Assembly (NCBI RefSeq): GCF_026419855.1
Contig: NZ_JAOAKP010000008.1
Span: 1 to 49,618, forward strand
Reading direction: 5' to 3'
DNA: 49,618 nt
Origin: Methanothrix sp.
GTDB lineage: Archaea; Halobacteriota; Methanosarcinia; Methanotrichales; Methanotrichaceae
Shown here: positions 8,393 to 17,416 of the stretch, piece after piece
Position numbering within the stretch: the stretch's first letter is position 1
Layout of the letters: every line of letters starts with the position of its first letter
Translations under genes and position numbers: made by a program
The notes under the pieces: model-generated
What the model was told of the DNA's origin: nothing
Seen by the model: only the letters and a program-made list of their open reading frames with translations
The model's database searches: none

Positions 8393-10201
8393 TCACCTTC
8401 CCCAGAATATGTCCTTCTTCCTCTTGATCTCAAGGAACTTCTCGAAGACCTCTATCTCATCCTGAGACATCTTCTGCTTGAGCTCCTGCTCTATGATCCT
8501 GGCGTGCTTCTCAGGTATGTTGACGTATAGGAGATCCCCCTCGTGGATCTGACGCCCAACAGTCGGACCATCGATCGATATCGCGACCTCCTGGCCGACC
8601 GTTGCCATGGGGATGTTCTCGTTCCTCTGCTGGATTCCGCGTATGGTGCCAACCACAGCCCCGTCCTCGCGGATCAGTGGCACGTTGTGCGTTATTGTCC
8701 CTCCAACAACCTGCACGCCGACTATCGCGGGCTTGGACTGCCTGAAGACGCAGTCGGGCAGGATGCGAACGCATCCGGGCTTGACTATCGCCTCAAGCCG
8801 CTCCTGCTCCATCTGCATCTTCTTCTCCTCCATCCATGCCTCGTAGCTCTCGAGAAGTGTGTAGATGACATCGCTCTGGAATACAGGAACGTCCAGCTTC
8901 TGTATCTCCGCGAGCGCATCCGGAAGTATCTCGACATTGAACCCCAGAATGACCGAGAGCAGCGGGTCCTTGAGGGCCGCGGCCCTTATGACGTCCCTGC
9001 GCGTTATCGGGCCGACATCAGCTACATGAATGGGTATGTTCTTGGCGCGAAGCTCGCCGACGAGCCCCTCCAGAGATCCGATGGTGTCCGCCTTCAGTAT
9101 CACACCAACTGTGTCTGTATCGATTCTCACAGCCTCGATCTCGGACCTTATCTCCCTGGCTATCGCCTCCGGATCCTCCCCCTCTCCCACAACGCGTATG
9201 GTGGATCCTGCAAGCGCGGTCTCGAGCTTCGGGGCTGATATCTTTATGCCGGAAGCAGCGACGACATGCTTCACCGGAGTGAACCTCTCCTCGCTCCGTA
9301 TCTCCTTGAGCGGCCTCGGCTTGAGGAGAGCCCTAACCTTTGTTATTATCGGCTCGCGTGGCGTCCCGACCACGATCGTGTCCCCTACACTGATCATGCC
9401 ATCATAAAGTATGACGTCCAGTGTCGTCCCGAGGCCCCTCTCCTCCTTCACCTCGAGTATCGTTCCCACACCCGGACGGCTCGACTCTATCTCAAGGCTC
9501 TGCTTCAGGAACCTCTGTGCGAGGCCAACCAGGACGAGAAGAAGATCTGGGATTCCCTCTCCGGTTATGGCGCTGACAGGGATTATGCCCACAGTCTTCG
9601 TGAAGTCCGCTATCCTGTCGTAGCGGTTGGAGTCGAAGCCGTATTTGTATAGCTCTCCAACAAGCTCGTATATCTTCGTCTCCAGCGCCTCAACCACTCG
9701 CTCAGTCTGGCCCGCGAGGCTCTTCGCCATCGGGGCGTTCTCAACAGGCCGCCATCCCGGGATCCTGTCGATCTTGTTCGCAGCGACTACGAATGGTGTC
9801 CTGAACCTCTTCAGGATGTTGATCGACTCGATTGTCTGTGGCTGGAACCCTTCGTTTATGTCAACTATGAGTATTGCCAGATCTGCGAGAGACCCACCAC
9901 GGCTTCTGAGCGATGTGAACGCATGGTGGCCCGGGGTGTCTATGAATAAAAGCCCGGGAACCATGAGATTCACCTTGAATCCGGAACCGCAGAACTGCTG
10001 TATGACGCTCAGGGGGATCTCGGTAGCACCTATGTGCTGCGTTATGGCTCCGGCCTCGTACTGTGCGACTGTTGTGCCCCGTATCCTATCAAGCAGCGTT
10101 GTCTTCCCGTGATCGACATGCCCCATAACACAGACTATGGGGGTTCTCAGCTGAGAGACCTCCTCCTTCGAACGCGTACCCTTTTTAGATCTCTGACGCA
10201 T
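8393..10201 (-). CDS. infB: Translation initiation factor aIF5B (IF-2 family GTPase)
   Basis: aIF5B promotes subunit joining and Met-tRNAi placement. In the 602-residue protein the GTPase motifs are G1 GHVDHGKT (27-34), G3 DTPGHHAF (88-95) and G4 NKID (142-145), followed by the beta-barrel domain II, the alpha/beta domain III and the C-terminal domain IV typical of the archaeal/eukaryal form. No intein is present, unlike some archaeal homologues. GGGAGG lies seven bases before the ATG. A TATA candidate at 10311-10318 would give an unusually long leader of about 85 bases. A family 1 element lies immediately after the stop. Confidence 0.96.
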   Translation of the reverse strand: MRQRSKKGTRSKEEVSQLRTPIVCVMGHVDHGKTTLLDRIRGTTVAQYEAGAITQHIGATEIPLSVIQQFCGSGFKVNLMVPGLLFIDTPGHHAFTSLRSRGGSLADLAILIVDINEGFQPQTIESINILKRFRTPFVVAANKIDRIPGWRPVENAPMAKSLAGQTERVVEALETKIYELVGELYKYGFDSNRYDRIADFTKTVGIIPVSAITGEGIPDLLLVLVGLAQRFLKQSLEIESSRPGVGTILEVKEERGLGTTLDVILYDGMISVGDTIVVGTPREPIITKVRALLKPRPLKEIRSEERFTPVKHVVAASGIKISAPKLETALAGSTIRVVGEGEDPEAIAREIRSEIEAVRIDTDTVGVILKADTIGSLEGLVGELRAKNIPIHVADVGPITRRDVIRAAALKDPLLSVILGFNVEILPDALAEIQKLDVPVFQSDVIYTLLESYEAWMEEKKMQMEQERLEAIVKPGCVRILPDCVFRQSKPAIVGVQVVGGTITHNVPLIREDGAVVGTIRGIQQRNENIPMATVGQEVAISIDGPTVGRQIHEGDLLYVNIPEKHARIIEQELKQKMSQDEIEVFEKFLEIKRKKDIFWGR

Positions 10202-10310
10202 GGTGGATCCTCCCTAAAAATACCGCAGGCAATGAGACTGCGATTCCAGGCAACACCTCACGGTGCTCAGAAACTCTCCGATGCAGCTCTTTATCTCTCG
10301 ATCTCAACAA

Positions 10311-10318
10311 ATATAAAT
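10311..10318 (-). promoter_or_regulatory. Candidate TATA box of infB
   Basis: Minus-strand ATTTATAT lies about 110 bases upstream of the infB ATG, the best TATA match in the leader. The implied 5' leader contains no recognised riboswitch. The remainder of the 10202-10723 gap is occupied by a family 4 element and a family 1 element. Confidence 0.45.
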
Positions 10319-10372
10319 CCTCTGCATCCAGCGGGCACGCCTGGGTGACCCCCCAGATGCAGTCTGATGCTT

Positions 10373-10487
10373 TATAGTCCTTTGCGTCACTTCATATACG
10401 CTAATTTAAAATTTGCTGGACATGTCACACTTCATACACTATTTTATGTAATATACAATATTATATAAACTTATGCGGAACACTATA
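10373..10487 (+). repeat. Family 4 AT-rich element, copy 1
   Basis: This 115-bp AT-rich element runs from TATAGTCCTTTGCGTCACTT to TTATGCGGAACACTATA. The ends form imperfect inverted repeats of about 26 bp. A second copy lies in reverse orientation at 48595-48711, about 90% identical by eye. No open frame and no clear target duplication are visible. Confidence 0.75.
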
Positions 10488-10538
10488 ATGGCCCCATGCA
10501 GCAGACCGCGGGAATCCGAATCCAGGGGCTCATTCATT

Positions 10539-10662
10539 CGCTCTTATCCGTTTGATGACTCGCCTGGAGAGGCACTGTTTCCGCTATGTGCTCCTGGCGA
10601 ATGAATGAGTGCATCCACCAACCAGTATGCTTGACATCTAAGTTGCTGAACGCACAAGAGCG
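10539..10662 (+). repeat. Family 1 MITE-like element, copy B, with perfect 8-bp target duplication
   Basis: This 124-bp copy has ends CGCTCTT and AAGAGCG and is closest to copies A and E. It is flanked by exact CATTCATT at 10531-10538 and 10663-10670. It lies 53 bases downstream of the rhomboid stop (minus strand). The small reading frame inside (SKLLNAQER-like) is a by-product of the repeat, not a gene. Confidence 0.92.
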
Positions 10663-10723
10663 CATTCATTATAGCCTCAAGGGCTGTATGCTTCAGATCC
10701 CGCTGATGCATCAGCGCGCGGCA

Positions 10724-11332
10724 TCAGTGGTACCTTCTTCTCCTCCCAAAGCTCTGGCCGAAGAAGATGCCGGCAAGAAGGCCTGCGAGATGTGCCATGT
10801 GCCCTATGCCATCCGCTCCCCTAAGACTTATCTGGTAATACAGATCCAGGAATGCGAGGAGGGCTATCGCCAGAGGTATCCCCAGAGGTATCGGTATGGG
10901 GAATATTATCACTCTTATCTCAGGCGCAATTATCGCCAGGGCGCCCATGACCCCCATGATAGCCCCGCTGGCGCCCATCATGTATCCTGTGGTCACAAGC
11001 ATCTCTATGATGCCGCCGAATATTCCTGATGCGAAGAACACCAGGAGGAAATTCCTCTCACCAACCCTCCTCTCGAGCTCCGTCCCGAAGAAGAAGAGGG
11101 CCAGCATATTCCAGAAGAGGTGGCCTATGTCAGCATGAACGAATATGTGCGTTACCAGGGTCCAGGGCCTGGACTCGACAAGTGCCGGATTCAGAGAGAG
11201 ATATCCCCTAACAGCCCAGGGGTTCACGGCCATTGCGATCGATACCAGGATGCACAAAGCGATTATAGCAAGAGATGCTGGGATGCTGGAGCCTCTGGGC
11301 CTGATATCATCCCAGATCTGATCGGAGACCAT
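10724..11332 (-). CDS. Rhomboid-family intramembrane serine protease
   Basis: Rhomboids cleave membrane proteins within or near their transmembrane segments. The 202-residue six-helix protein carries the catalytic serine S122 in GASGA (120-124), the catalytic histidine H181 in AHLAG, and the oxyanion-helix HADIGHLFWNM (66-76). Length matches a minimal GlpG-like core with no extra domain. It follows the NYN-protein gene by 49 bases on the same strand, so the two are probably co-transcribed. The substrate is unknown; the large surface protein at 17417 is one in-window secreted candidate, but nothing links them directly. Confidence 0.92.
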   Translation of the reverse strand: MVSDQIWDDIRPRGSSIPASLAIIALCILVSIAMAVNPWAVRGYLSLNPALVESRPWTLVTHIFVHADIGHLFWNMLALFFFGTELERRVGERNFLLVFFASGIFGGIIEMLVTTGYMMGASGAIMGVMGALAIIAPEIRVIIFPIPIPLGIPLAIALLAFLDLYYQISLRGADGIGHMAHLAGLLAGIFFGQSFGRRRRYH

Positions 11333-11381
11333 GCCAGATGATAGTAATCCTCTGATGATTCTTATGTTACCACTTCCGGTT

Positions 11382-11870
11382 TCAGGACTCTGTGACGTAC
11401 TCGCCGTTTCTGAGCACTATGACATAATCTGCGGAGTTCCTCAGCGCAACAGAAAAGCCGGGCTCTGCCCCGAATATGATCGTCTCCTTGCCATGCTCCA
11501 TGGCCTTCATGAGCACTGGCTTCAGATCCGCATCTCTTGTGACTAGAGCGATGGTGTCTATGACAGGGTTGTAGATCATGTCGACGCCCTCCACGGCCAT
11601 CCTCACATCGACGTCGCTGGTGCATATCACCGGCTCAAACCCCTGGTTCTCGACAGCCTCCACAAGCTTCTCGGAGGCGTACTGGTTCAGGAAGACCTTC
11701 CCCACCTTTATGTCGCCATAGTCCCTGAGTATGTTCCGGATCTCCTCCAGGTCCATCTGGAACTCCTTGCGCAGCATGTTGGGACCATCTACCAGGAGAC
11801 CGATCTTCTTCCTTCCCTTTTCCTTCTTGGATCCAAGGTACTTCAGGATGTGCTCGAAGTGTATAGCCAT
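11382..11870 (-). CDS. NYN (PIN-like) domain protein, LabA/DUF88-related archaeal family
   Basis: The 162-residue protein begins with a basic segment then LLVDGPNMLR, the acidic first strand of NYN domains (D28, N31). Further acidic positions D86/D88 (TSDVDVRMAV) and TRDAD (111-115) complete a PIN-like metal site. The family (TIGR00288-like in my recollection) is conserved in methanogens and other euryarchaea and is presumed to be an RNase acting on structured RNA, without proven substrate. AGAGGAT serves as ribosome-binding site and a TATA candidate lies near 11911-11921. Probably in an operon with the rhomboid gene. Confidence 0.82.
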   Translation of the reverse strand: MAIHFEHILKYLGSKKEKGRKKIGLLVDGPNMLRKEFQMDLEEIRNILRDYGDIKVGKVFLNQYASEKLVEAVENQGFEPVICTSDVDVRMAVEGVDMIYNPVIDTIALVTRDADLKPVLMKAMEHGKETIIFGAEPGFSVALRNSADYVIVLRNGEYVTES

Positions 11871-12194
11871 GATCGCTAATCCTCTATTTCAGAACCCTAA
11901 TCTTTATTATGTCCACAGGTCGATTCATATAATTTTCTATCGCAGGCGGTGGATGTGAGTCCTGAAAGTCTTTACCATATACCCGATCATCCTGGGTGAG
12001 AAACCAGGTCATCTACTAGAATAGCGGAACATGCTGTCAGGAACCAGCGCTCACCGGTGCAATGCCGCATGAACCCCAGTAGGGCGCATACCTCTTAACT
12101 CAGTGAGAGTACACAACCATATGTTGAAACCCCGGTCAAAATGCCAAGCATATAAAGGTAAAATGGCTCTGGACTCCACAACAGCACGCTCTAG
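11871..12194. other. Divergent intergenic region, NYN gene / thermosome
   Basis: The left part holds the NYN promoter. From about 12049 to 12120 there are short complementary stretches (CACCGGTG; CTCTTAACTCAGTGAGAG), but I cannot assign a known RNA. No open frame with archaeal coding character and no copy of the repeat families was seen. Confidence 0.4.
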
Positions 12195-12210
12195 CGAAAT
12201 CTTTATATAG
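12195..12210 (+). promoter_or_regulatory. BRE and TATA box of the thermosome gene
   Basis: CGAAAT (12195-12200) followed by CTTTATATAG (12201-12210) is a strong archaeal BRE/TATA combination. Transcription would start near 12230, giving a leader of about 25 bases that contains the ribosome-binding site GGAGAGGTG before the ATG at 12255. A strong promoter fits a highly expressed chaperonin. Confidence 0.75.
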
Positions 12211-12254
12211 AACTTCAAAACACTTACATCCCCGCTGTAAGGAGAGGTGTCGGA

Positions 12255-13886
12255 ATGGCTGGACTAGGTGGAACACCTGTACTGATACTCAAAGAGGGAA
12301 GCCAGCGGACTGCTGGCCGGGAGGCGCAGAGGTCGAACATAATGGCGGCCAAGGCAGTGGCCAGCGCCGTCAGAACCACGCTGGGACCCAAGGGCATGGA
12401 CAAGATGCTTGTGGACACCCTTGGAGATGTGGTCATAACAAACGACGGCGTTACAATTCTCAAGGAGATGGATATCGAGCATCCGGCCGCCAAGATGATG
12501 GTGGAGATCGCCAAGACTCAGGATGAGGAGGTAGGCGACGGCACCACAACGGCTGTTGTCCTGGCTGGCGAGCTTCTGAAGCAGGCCGAGCTGCTTCTCG
12601 AGCAGGAGATCCACCCGACCGTCATAGCCACCGGCTACAGGGATGCCGCGACGAAGGCAATCGAGATCCTGAAGGATCTCGCGGTGAAGGTATCGCCTGA
12701 TGATGAGGAGCTCCTGAAGAAGATCGCAATCACAGCGATGACCGGCAAGGGCAGCGGCAACGCCAGGGGAGAGCTCGCAGAGCTCGCGGTCAAGGCTGTG
12801 AAGGCGATCGTTGATGAGGATGGCTCTGTGGACATCGACAACATCACGGTGGAGAAGAAGGTGGGCGGCAGCATCACCGACTCCCAGCTGATCCATGGCA
12901 TGGTGATCGACAAGGAGCGCCTGCATCCCAACATGCCGAAGAAGGTGAAGGATGCCAGGATTGCGCTGCTCAACGCGCCGATAGAGATTGAGAAGACCGA
13001 GGTCGATGCGAAGATCGAGATCACCTCGCCTGATCAGCTCCAGGCCTTCCTGGATCAGGAGGAGGCGATGCTCAAGGAGATGGTCAACAAGATCGTCTCC
13101 ACAGGCGCAAACGTCGTCTTCTGCCAGAAGGGCATAGATGATCTGGCGCAGCACTTCCTGGCGAAGGCAGGCATCTACACGCTCCGCAGGGTGAAGAAGA
13201 GCGACATGGAGAAGCTGGCCCGCGCGACCGGCGCCAGGATCGTGACAAGCCTGCACGAGCTCACTCCGAACGATCTCGGCAAGGCCGGGCTCGTTGAGGA
13301 GAGGAAGATCGCCGGAGACGACATGACCTTCGTCGAGGAGTGCGAGAATCCGAAGTCCGTGTCCATAATCCTCCGCGGCGGCACCGAGCATGTTGTCGAT
13401 GAGCTCTACAGGGCCATGGAGGATGCTCTCCGCGTCGTGGGCGTGGTCGTCGAGGATGGACTGCTTGTGCCCGGCGGTGGAGCGCCCGAGGTGGAGCTTG
13501 CTCTCAGGCTCAGGGAGTACGCTGCCACCGTTGGCGGAAGGGAGCAGCTCGCCATAGAGGCGTTCGCCGAGGCGATGGAGATCATCCCGAAGACGCTCGC
13601 TGAGAACGCCGGTCTCGACCAGATCGACACGCTCGTCGCTCTGAGGAGCAAGCACGAGAAGGGCATGAAGGCTGCTGGTCTCGATATGGAGACAGGTGAG
13701 GCAGTCGACATGCTCGAGCGCGGCGTCGTCGAGCCTCTCAGGGTCAAGACACAGGCGATCAGCTCAGCTGCAGAGGCAGCTGTGATGATTCTGAGAATAG
13801 ATGACGTGATCGCCTCCAAGGCGACCGGCGCTGGCAAGGAGGGCAAGGAGAAGGAGCCCAGCGAGATGGGCGAGGACTTCGACTGA
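12255..13886 (+). CDS. thsA: Thermosome subunit (group II chaperonin)
   Basis: Thermosomes are double-ring ATP-driven folding machines with a built-in lid. The 543-residue sequence shows the family blocks [16 protein letters not shown] (39-54), [10 protein letters not shown] (63-72), the catalytic GDGTTT (94-99) and [13 protein letters not shown] near residue 410. The tail is acidic ([10 protein letters not shown]) rather than the GGM-rich tail of some paralogues. Only one subunit gene lies here; which alpha/beta class it belongs to cannot be told, so the symbol is a family label. After the stop a T-rich CTATATTTTT (about 13899-13907) could end transcription, and a family 1 element follows. 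Confidence 0.96.
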   Translation: MAGLGGTPVLILKEGSQRTAGREAQRSNIMAAKAVASAVRTTLGPKGMDKMLVDTLGDVVITNDGVTILKEMDIEHPAAKMMVEIAKTQDEEVGDGTTTAVVLAGELLKQAELLLEQEIHPTVIATGYRDAATKAIEILKDLAVKVSPDDEELLKKIAITAMTGKGSGNARGELAELAVKAVKAIVDEDGSVDIDNITVEKKVGGSITDSQLIHGMVIDKERLHPNMPKKVKDARIALLNAPIEIEKTEVDAKIEITSPDQLQAFLDQEEAMLKEMVNKIVSTGANVVFCQKGIDDLAQHFLAKAGIYTLRRVKKSDMEKLARATGARIVTSLHELTPNDLGKAGLVEERKIAGDDMTFVEECENPKSVSIILRGGTEHVVDELYRAMEDALRVVGVVVEDGLLVPGGGAPEVELALRLREYAATVGGREQLAIEAFAEAMEIIPKTLAENAGLDQIDTLVALRSKHEKGMKAAGLDMETGEAVDMLERGVVEPLRVKTQAISSAAEAAVMILRIDDVIASKATGAGKEGKEKEPSEMGEDFD

Positions 13887-13912
13887 ATTCCTCCTTCCTA
13901 TATTTTTGCGCA

Positions 13913-14036
13913 CGCTCTTGTGTGTTCAGCAACTTAGAGGTCGAGCAAGCAGGTTGCTGGGAGCATACATTCATTTTCTAAGAACTCATGGAATGGCCAG
14001 TTCCTCTTCTGGCAAGTCATCATATGGATAAGAGCG
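13913..14036 (-). repeat. Family 1 MITE-like element, copy C (second subtype)
   Basis: This 124-bp copy is in the opposite orientation to copies A and B. Read on the minus strand it begins CGCTCTTATCCATATGATGA and ends GCTGAACACACAAGAGCG. Its middle matches copy D better than A/B/E, defining a second subtype. The flanks (TTTGCGCA and TATCAGTT) do not match, so the target duplication has decayed or been rearranged. It lies between thermosome and DUF447 genes. Confidence 0.85.
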
Positions 14037-14079
14037 TATCAGTTCTCCCTAGGATATTGAGCAAGTACTGCCTTCCCAC

Positions 14080-14661
14080 TCACGGAAAAGAGGCATCCAG
14101 ATGCTCCTCGAGCCGCTTCATGGCCGCGATCTCTCTCGGTCCTCCACATCTCTGTACTATTCTCTTGAGCTTTCTTATCTCCTCAAGATAGGAATCGACG
14201 CGGAGCGCGTTGTACCTAGTCGCTGCGATTGCAGCCTCGATCACGCATGATACACCACGGTTAATGGCACGGAACTCCTTTCTGATGACCTCCCCCCGGA
14301 CGAACTCGAGCTCTGGAATGAGTATGTCAGTTCTGTATGGGCTGCACCGGAAGAGCGCCCAGGACTCGGCGTCCTTTAAAGTCAGCACCCCATCTCTTCT
14401 GAGAAAGCACTCCTCTCCGAGATCAGACATCGCCGCCTCCACAAAGATCATCGGATCATGGGTGACGTTTGCCACAAGCTGGCCGGTGGCGAGGACGTTA
14501 TCATATGTGTGTGTGCCCAGAAAGAGACGGACTGTTATGCTATCTCCTCTTATTATACCGATGGGTGCTGCATTCGGCACGCCATCACGCTCAGTTGTGA
14601 CTATGACCTCATTTATGCCTGGAAGTATGCCAAGCTCATCAAGAATACTGTCTTCATCCAT
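14080..14661 (-). CDS. DUF447 family protein (flavin-reductase-like split barrel)
   Basis: The 193-residue protein begins GINEVIVTTERDGVPNAAPIG, the DUF447 signature with a split-barrel FMN-binding type fold, followed by a C-terminal helical part (KEFRAINRGVSCVIEAAIAATRY). The family occurs in methanogens and, as I recall, among the tetrahydromethanopterin (H4MPT)-linked genes of methylotrophic bacteria, so a role in H4MPT synthesis is suspected but not shown here. It is the last gene of an operon, 13 bases after the CitG-like gene, which shares that distribution and strengthens the inference. Confidence 0.82.
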   Translation of the reverse strand: MDEDSILDELGILPGINEVIVTTERDGVPNAAPIGIIRGDSITVRLFLGTHTYDNVLATGQLVANVTHDPMIFVEAAMSDLGEECFLRRDGVLTLKDAESWALFRCSPYRTDILIPELEFVRGEVIRKEFRAINRGVSCVIEAAIAATRYNALRVDSYLEEIRKLKRIVQRCGGPREIAAMKRLEEHLDASFP

Positions 14662-14674
14662 TTGATGTATCTCC

Positions 14675-15541
14675 TCAGAACCTCAGGCCCCTCATCAGCG
14701 CGATAAATAAAGATGATGCTATCAGGTCAGCTGTGGAGCCCGGGTTGATGTCCCTCGAGATCAGCACCCTGTCCATCTCCATGGCGCTCGATATGACATC
14801 CTGGGCCCTCAGAGCAGCGCCTGCCATCCTGGAGACCTCTAGAGCGACATCGATCCCGAATTTGGAAGCCACAAGGCTGTCCGGCTCTTCTGAGAGCGCA
14901 GTCATATATGTGAGAACGACCCCTCTGTTCAGCCCGTGCCTCGGAACCATCTCGCAGAGAGCATCCGCGAGCTCGAAGCTCCTCGAGAAGCCTGTGGCCC
15001 ACTCCCTCGCTATCAGATCGTGCTCCCGAGAGATCCTCATGAGATCTATAAGCCGCATGCCTCTAGCTGCGATCTCATCAACTGCATTCGGATCCTTCAG
15101 GCTCATCTCGTTCACATCAGCCGCCCTGGCACCTGCTAGCTCGAACGCTCTGTAAAAGCAGATCGAATCCTCCACTGTGGTCGATTCCACAACTCTGAGT
15201 ATCTCAGATCTGAGCGGTCCGGGCCTGGATGCCGCGGATGCGAGCGGTATGAGCAGGACGATCTCACCGAAGTGCGTGTTTCCCTTCAGCCCCCACTCAC
15301 GCCATGTGGAGACGGCATCCAAAATAAGCTTGCCTATATCCGATTCGCCAGATGCAGCTCTTCTGAACGAAGGGTATGATAACACGGCGCTCGCAACAAA
15401 GTGGCTGAAGCTTACGTCCTCGTAATCGTGGCACCTGTCAACATTTCCGGGCTTTGGGCTCGAGGAGAGCTCCAGCAGCATGGCCATCTGGGCCATCTGG
15501 GCGATCCTGTCCGGATCCATGACATCCATCTCAGCTTTCAT
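14675..15541 (-). CDS. Triphosphoribosyl-dephospho-CoA synthase-like protein (CitG family)
   Basis: The 288-residue helical protein shows CitG/MdcB-type elements: ALLELSSSPKPGNVDR near residue 25 (conserved pocket with the PGNVDR loop), LKGNTHFGEIVLLIPLA near 95-108, and a C-terminal DINPGSTADLIASSLF. CitG enzymes transfer a triphosphoribosyl group onto dephospho-CoA, but archaea lack the citrate-lyase partner, and the neighbours (DUF447 protein, marker 9) point to a cofactor pathway, possibly H4MPT. The exact reaction is unknown. ATG at 15541; 45 bases separate it from the marker 9 gene. Confidence 0.82.
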   Translation of the reverse strand: MKAEMDVMDPDRIAQMAQMAMLLELSSSPKPGNVDRCHDYEDVSFSHFVASAVLSYPSFRRAASGESDIGKLILDAVSTWREWGLKGNTHFGEIVLLIPLASAASRPGPLRSEILRVVESTTVEDSICFYRAFELAGARAADVNEMSLKDPNAVDEIAARGMRLIDLMRISREHDLIAREWATGFSRSFELADALCEMVPRHGLNRGVVLTYMTALSEEPDSLVASKFGIDVALEVSRMAGAALRAQDVISSAMEMDRVLISRDINPGSTADLIASSLFIALMRGLRF

Positions 15542-15586
15542 ATCAGTGATTTAACAGGAGCTGAAGGGCAGCAACCCGCGTGTCCA

Positions 15587-16540
15587 TCACCGCAGCAAAC
15601 CCTCAGCAACTCCTCTCTTCAGAATCATGTACTCCTTCGGCGTCAGACCTGCTCTCCTAAGGGCCGCATCCCTCATGTAGCACGGTTTTGTTATCTTGCA
15701 GCACCATATGAGGCTGCCGAAGCATGTCCCCTCACCCTTTTCGAGGGGGGTCCCCTTTGCAAGCTCCAGCTTCCTTCGCACGAACTCCTCTGGTGTTATT
15801 CCAAGCCTTTTCAGGGCGCCGTGAACCGGGCATGGCTTGACCGGAGGGCAGCAGAATGCAAGTCCTCGAAGGTCACCGCCGGCGCATATGTGCTTCGGGG
15901 CGTTGTACCACCCTGTGATATCATCAAACTTCCTGAGGGCAGAGGATAGCCATACCGCAAAATCCTCGTCTGTGTTTTTGCTGAGCGAGATAACATCCGC
16001 GCCCATGGAGAGGAGGCGCTTAGCTTCCTCGAATGATCTCACCTCAGAGAGCGCCATTATTCCTGGACCTCTGGCATCTGAGATGCTCCTAAGAATCGAT
16101 GTTGCATATCCATCACAGCCTCTCAGATCGAGGTGTATCAGATCCAGCCCTGCAGATCTCAGGCTCTTAATCGCAGCCGGGTTCGATTTCGGGCTCACAG
16201 CCGCCGGAGAGACGCGAAGAGAGGTTGCGGCGCCAGCGGATTTGATCAGCCTCAGCAGGCCGCATGTTCTTATGAGATCTATGGAATCCCGATCGGAGAG
16301 ATCGATCTCCAGAAGGGCATGCATCCTGGCCGCGATCCTTGAGGCCTCCATGAGCCCCTCAGAGGATGCTGATCTGAATGACAGCACAGCCGGCACACCC
16401 GCATCTCTGACGAGCGCCTCGATATCGTCTCTCTCCTCTACACCCTCAAGGACTACAAGCCCCACATCCTGCAGGCACGCATTTCCAGGGCATATCATGG
16501 CCACAGGGCTCTTCAGAGATGCATACCCTATTTTCAGCAT
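15587..16540 (-). CDS. Methanogenesis marker protein 9 (TIM-barrel plus Cys-rich domain)
   Basis: The 317-residue protein has an N-terminal TIM-barrel-like region related to dihydroorotate-dehydrogenase/dihydropteroate-like barrels (beginning KIGYASLKSPVAMICPGNA), then a C-terminal Cys-rich module. That module contains HICAGGDLRGLAFCCPP-x3-CPVHGALKRLG and then CFGSLIWCCKITKPCYMRDAALRRAG, two related Cys clusters each followed by an LxxxGLTPxEY/F-type helix. This matches methanogenesis marker 9 as I recall it. The cysteines could bind an Fe-S cluster. Function is unproven. It is first of an operon with the CitG-like and DUF447 genes. Confidence 0.85.
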   Translation of the reverse strand: MLKIGYASLKSPVAMICPGNACLQDVGLVVLEGVEERDDIEALVRDAGVPAVLSFRSASSEGLMEASRIAARMHALLEIDLSDRDSIDLIRTCGLLRLIKSAGAATSLRVSPAAVSPKSNPAAIKSLRSAGLDLIHLDLRGCDGYATSILRSISDARGPGIMALSEVRSFEEAKRLLSMGADVISLSKNTDEDFAVWLSSALRKFDDITGWYNAPKHICAGGDLRGLAFCCPPVKPCPVHGALKRLGITPEEFVRRKLELAKGTPLEKGEGTCFGSLIWCCKITKPCYMRDAALRRAGLTPKEYMILKRGVAEGLLR

Positions 16541-16669
16541 CGATATCCTCGACCATGACCAGGGATATCAGCCTTTCGATGGGCTTATCGATGAACCCTA
16601 ATAATCCGATGCGCATCTCGCGGGCTCCATATAGATCGTTCGTGGCCCAGGGCACCAAATGGGAAATCA

Positions 16670-16801
16670 GATCGTGTGCTCGAATAACTGAATGGTTCTG
16701 CTAGCTGAATGATTCTGCTGTATTCGAGAGCTATGTGCGAGATCTCTCATGCGCCCGGCTGGACTGAGTGCTGCGGATTTCGATGATGCGAGTACATGAC
16801 C
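16670..16801 (+). repeat. Family 2 element, long variant with internal duplication
   Basis: The element starts GATCGTGTGCTCGAATAACT and ends GATGCGAGTACATGACC, with the ends inversely related. It is 132 bp instead of about 113 because a 19-bp stretch around CTGAATGNTTCTGCT is duplicated in tandem. The right half (GGACTGAGTGCTGCGGATTTCG) closely matches the copy at 44442. Family 1 copy D inserted beside its right end, and the target duplication overlaps the last bases of this element. Confidence 0.75.
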
Positions 16802-16805
16802 CAGA

Positions 16806-16928
16806 CGCTCTTATCCATATGATGACTTACCAGAAGAAGCACGGGTCCTCCGATGCGTTCTTGAAAATAAATGTGCGATTCCAGCAACCTGCTTGCTAGA
16901 CCTCTAAGTTGCTAAACACACAAGAGCC
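16806..16928 (+). repeat. Family 1 MITE-like element, copy D, with perfect 8-bp target duplication
   Basis: This 123-bp copy (terminal AAGAGCG changed to AAGAGCC) is flanked by exact GACCCAGA at 16798-16805 and 16929-16936. It belongs to the same subtype as copy C. The left duplication contains the last four bases of the family 2 element, so family 1 jumped here after family 2 was in place. Confidence 0.92.
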
Positions 16929-16936
16929 GACCCAGA

Positions 16937-17368
16937 AATCTTAGTATAAGATCACGGCTCCTGTGGTATCGCATGCTATAGACTCAACGATACAGATACT
17001 ACAATCCTTCAGCGCATCTGCGAGCCAGCGGATCCGTGGAGAGCCCAGAGCGCAAACGACCTCGCGAACCACTTGAGTCCAGCGGTTCGCCTGGTTCCCA
17101 CAGGCGCCATTTGGGTGATCGATGTCTGGTGATCCTCCAGGCATTACGCCCAGACAACAAAATTCCCTCCAGATGGGGATCCTAAACGTGCACCGAACAT
17201 GACAATATTTTGTATCTTGAGCATCATTTGTCGGATAACATTATAAAAATTATCTGTCAATATTTACATAGTTCAGAAAGGGTTAAATGCTGATCATTGT
17301 CAGTTCTCCTCGCAGGGGGATGTAATTTCATAATGTTTGTATGATATAATTATCTAAAAACGATAAAT
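16937..17368. other. AT-rich upstream region of the surface-protein gene
   Basis: From 16941 to 17144 the minus strand is open for 67 codons without recognisable similarity; I treat it as non-coding or a relic. From about 17200 the base composition turns sharply AT-rich, with TATA candidates ATTATAAAAA (about 17239) and ATATAATTA (about 17340), the second placed correctly for the 17417 start. No repeat-family copy is present. Confidence 0.45.
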
Positions 17369-17416
17369 TTGCCTGTGACATGGCAGACGATACAACTCAG
17401 GAGGTGGGGAAACAAC

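Noticed and set aside
10586-11029. Open frame starting MCSWRMNECIHQ with SKLLNAQER, repeated at 40700-41113 and 13759-13974
   Set aside because: The shared peptide is produced by the family 1 element in each place, and the rest runs antisense to real genes or into unrelated sequence. It is a repeat artefact that could be misannotated as a small protein family.
12264-13655. 463-codon antisense open frame over the thermosome gene
   Set aside because: It is a GC-codon-bias shadow; the sense strand is an unmistakable chaperonin with promoter and ribosome-binding site.
16941-17144. 67-codon minus-strand frame upstream of the surface-protein gene, considered as a transposase remnant
   Set aside because: I could not match it to any transposase motif and it has no ribosome-binding site; evidence is too weak to list as a gene.
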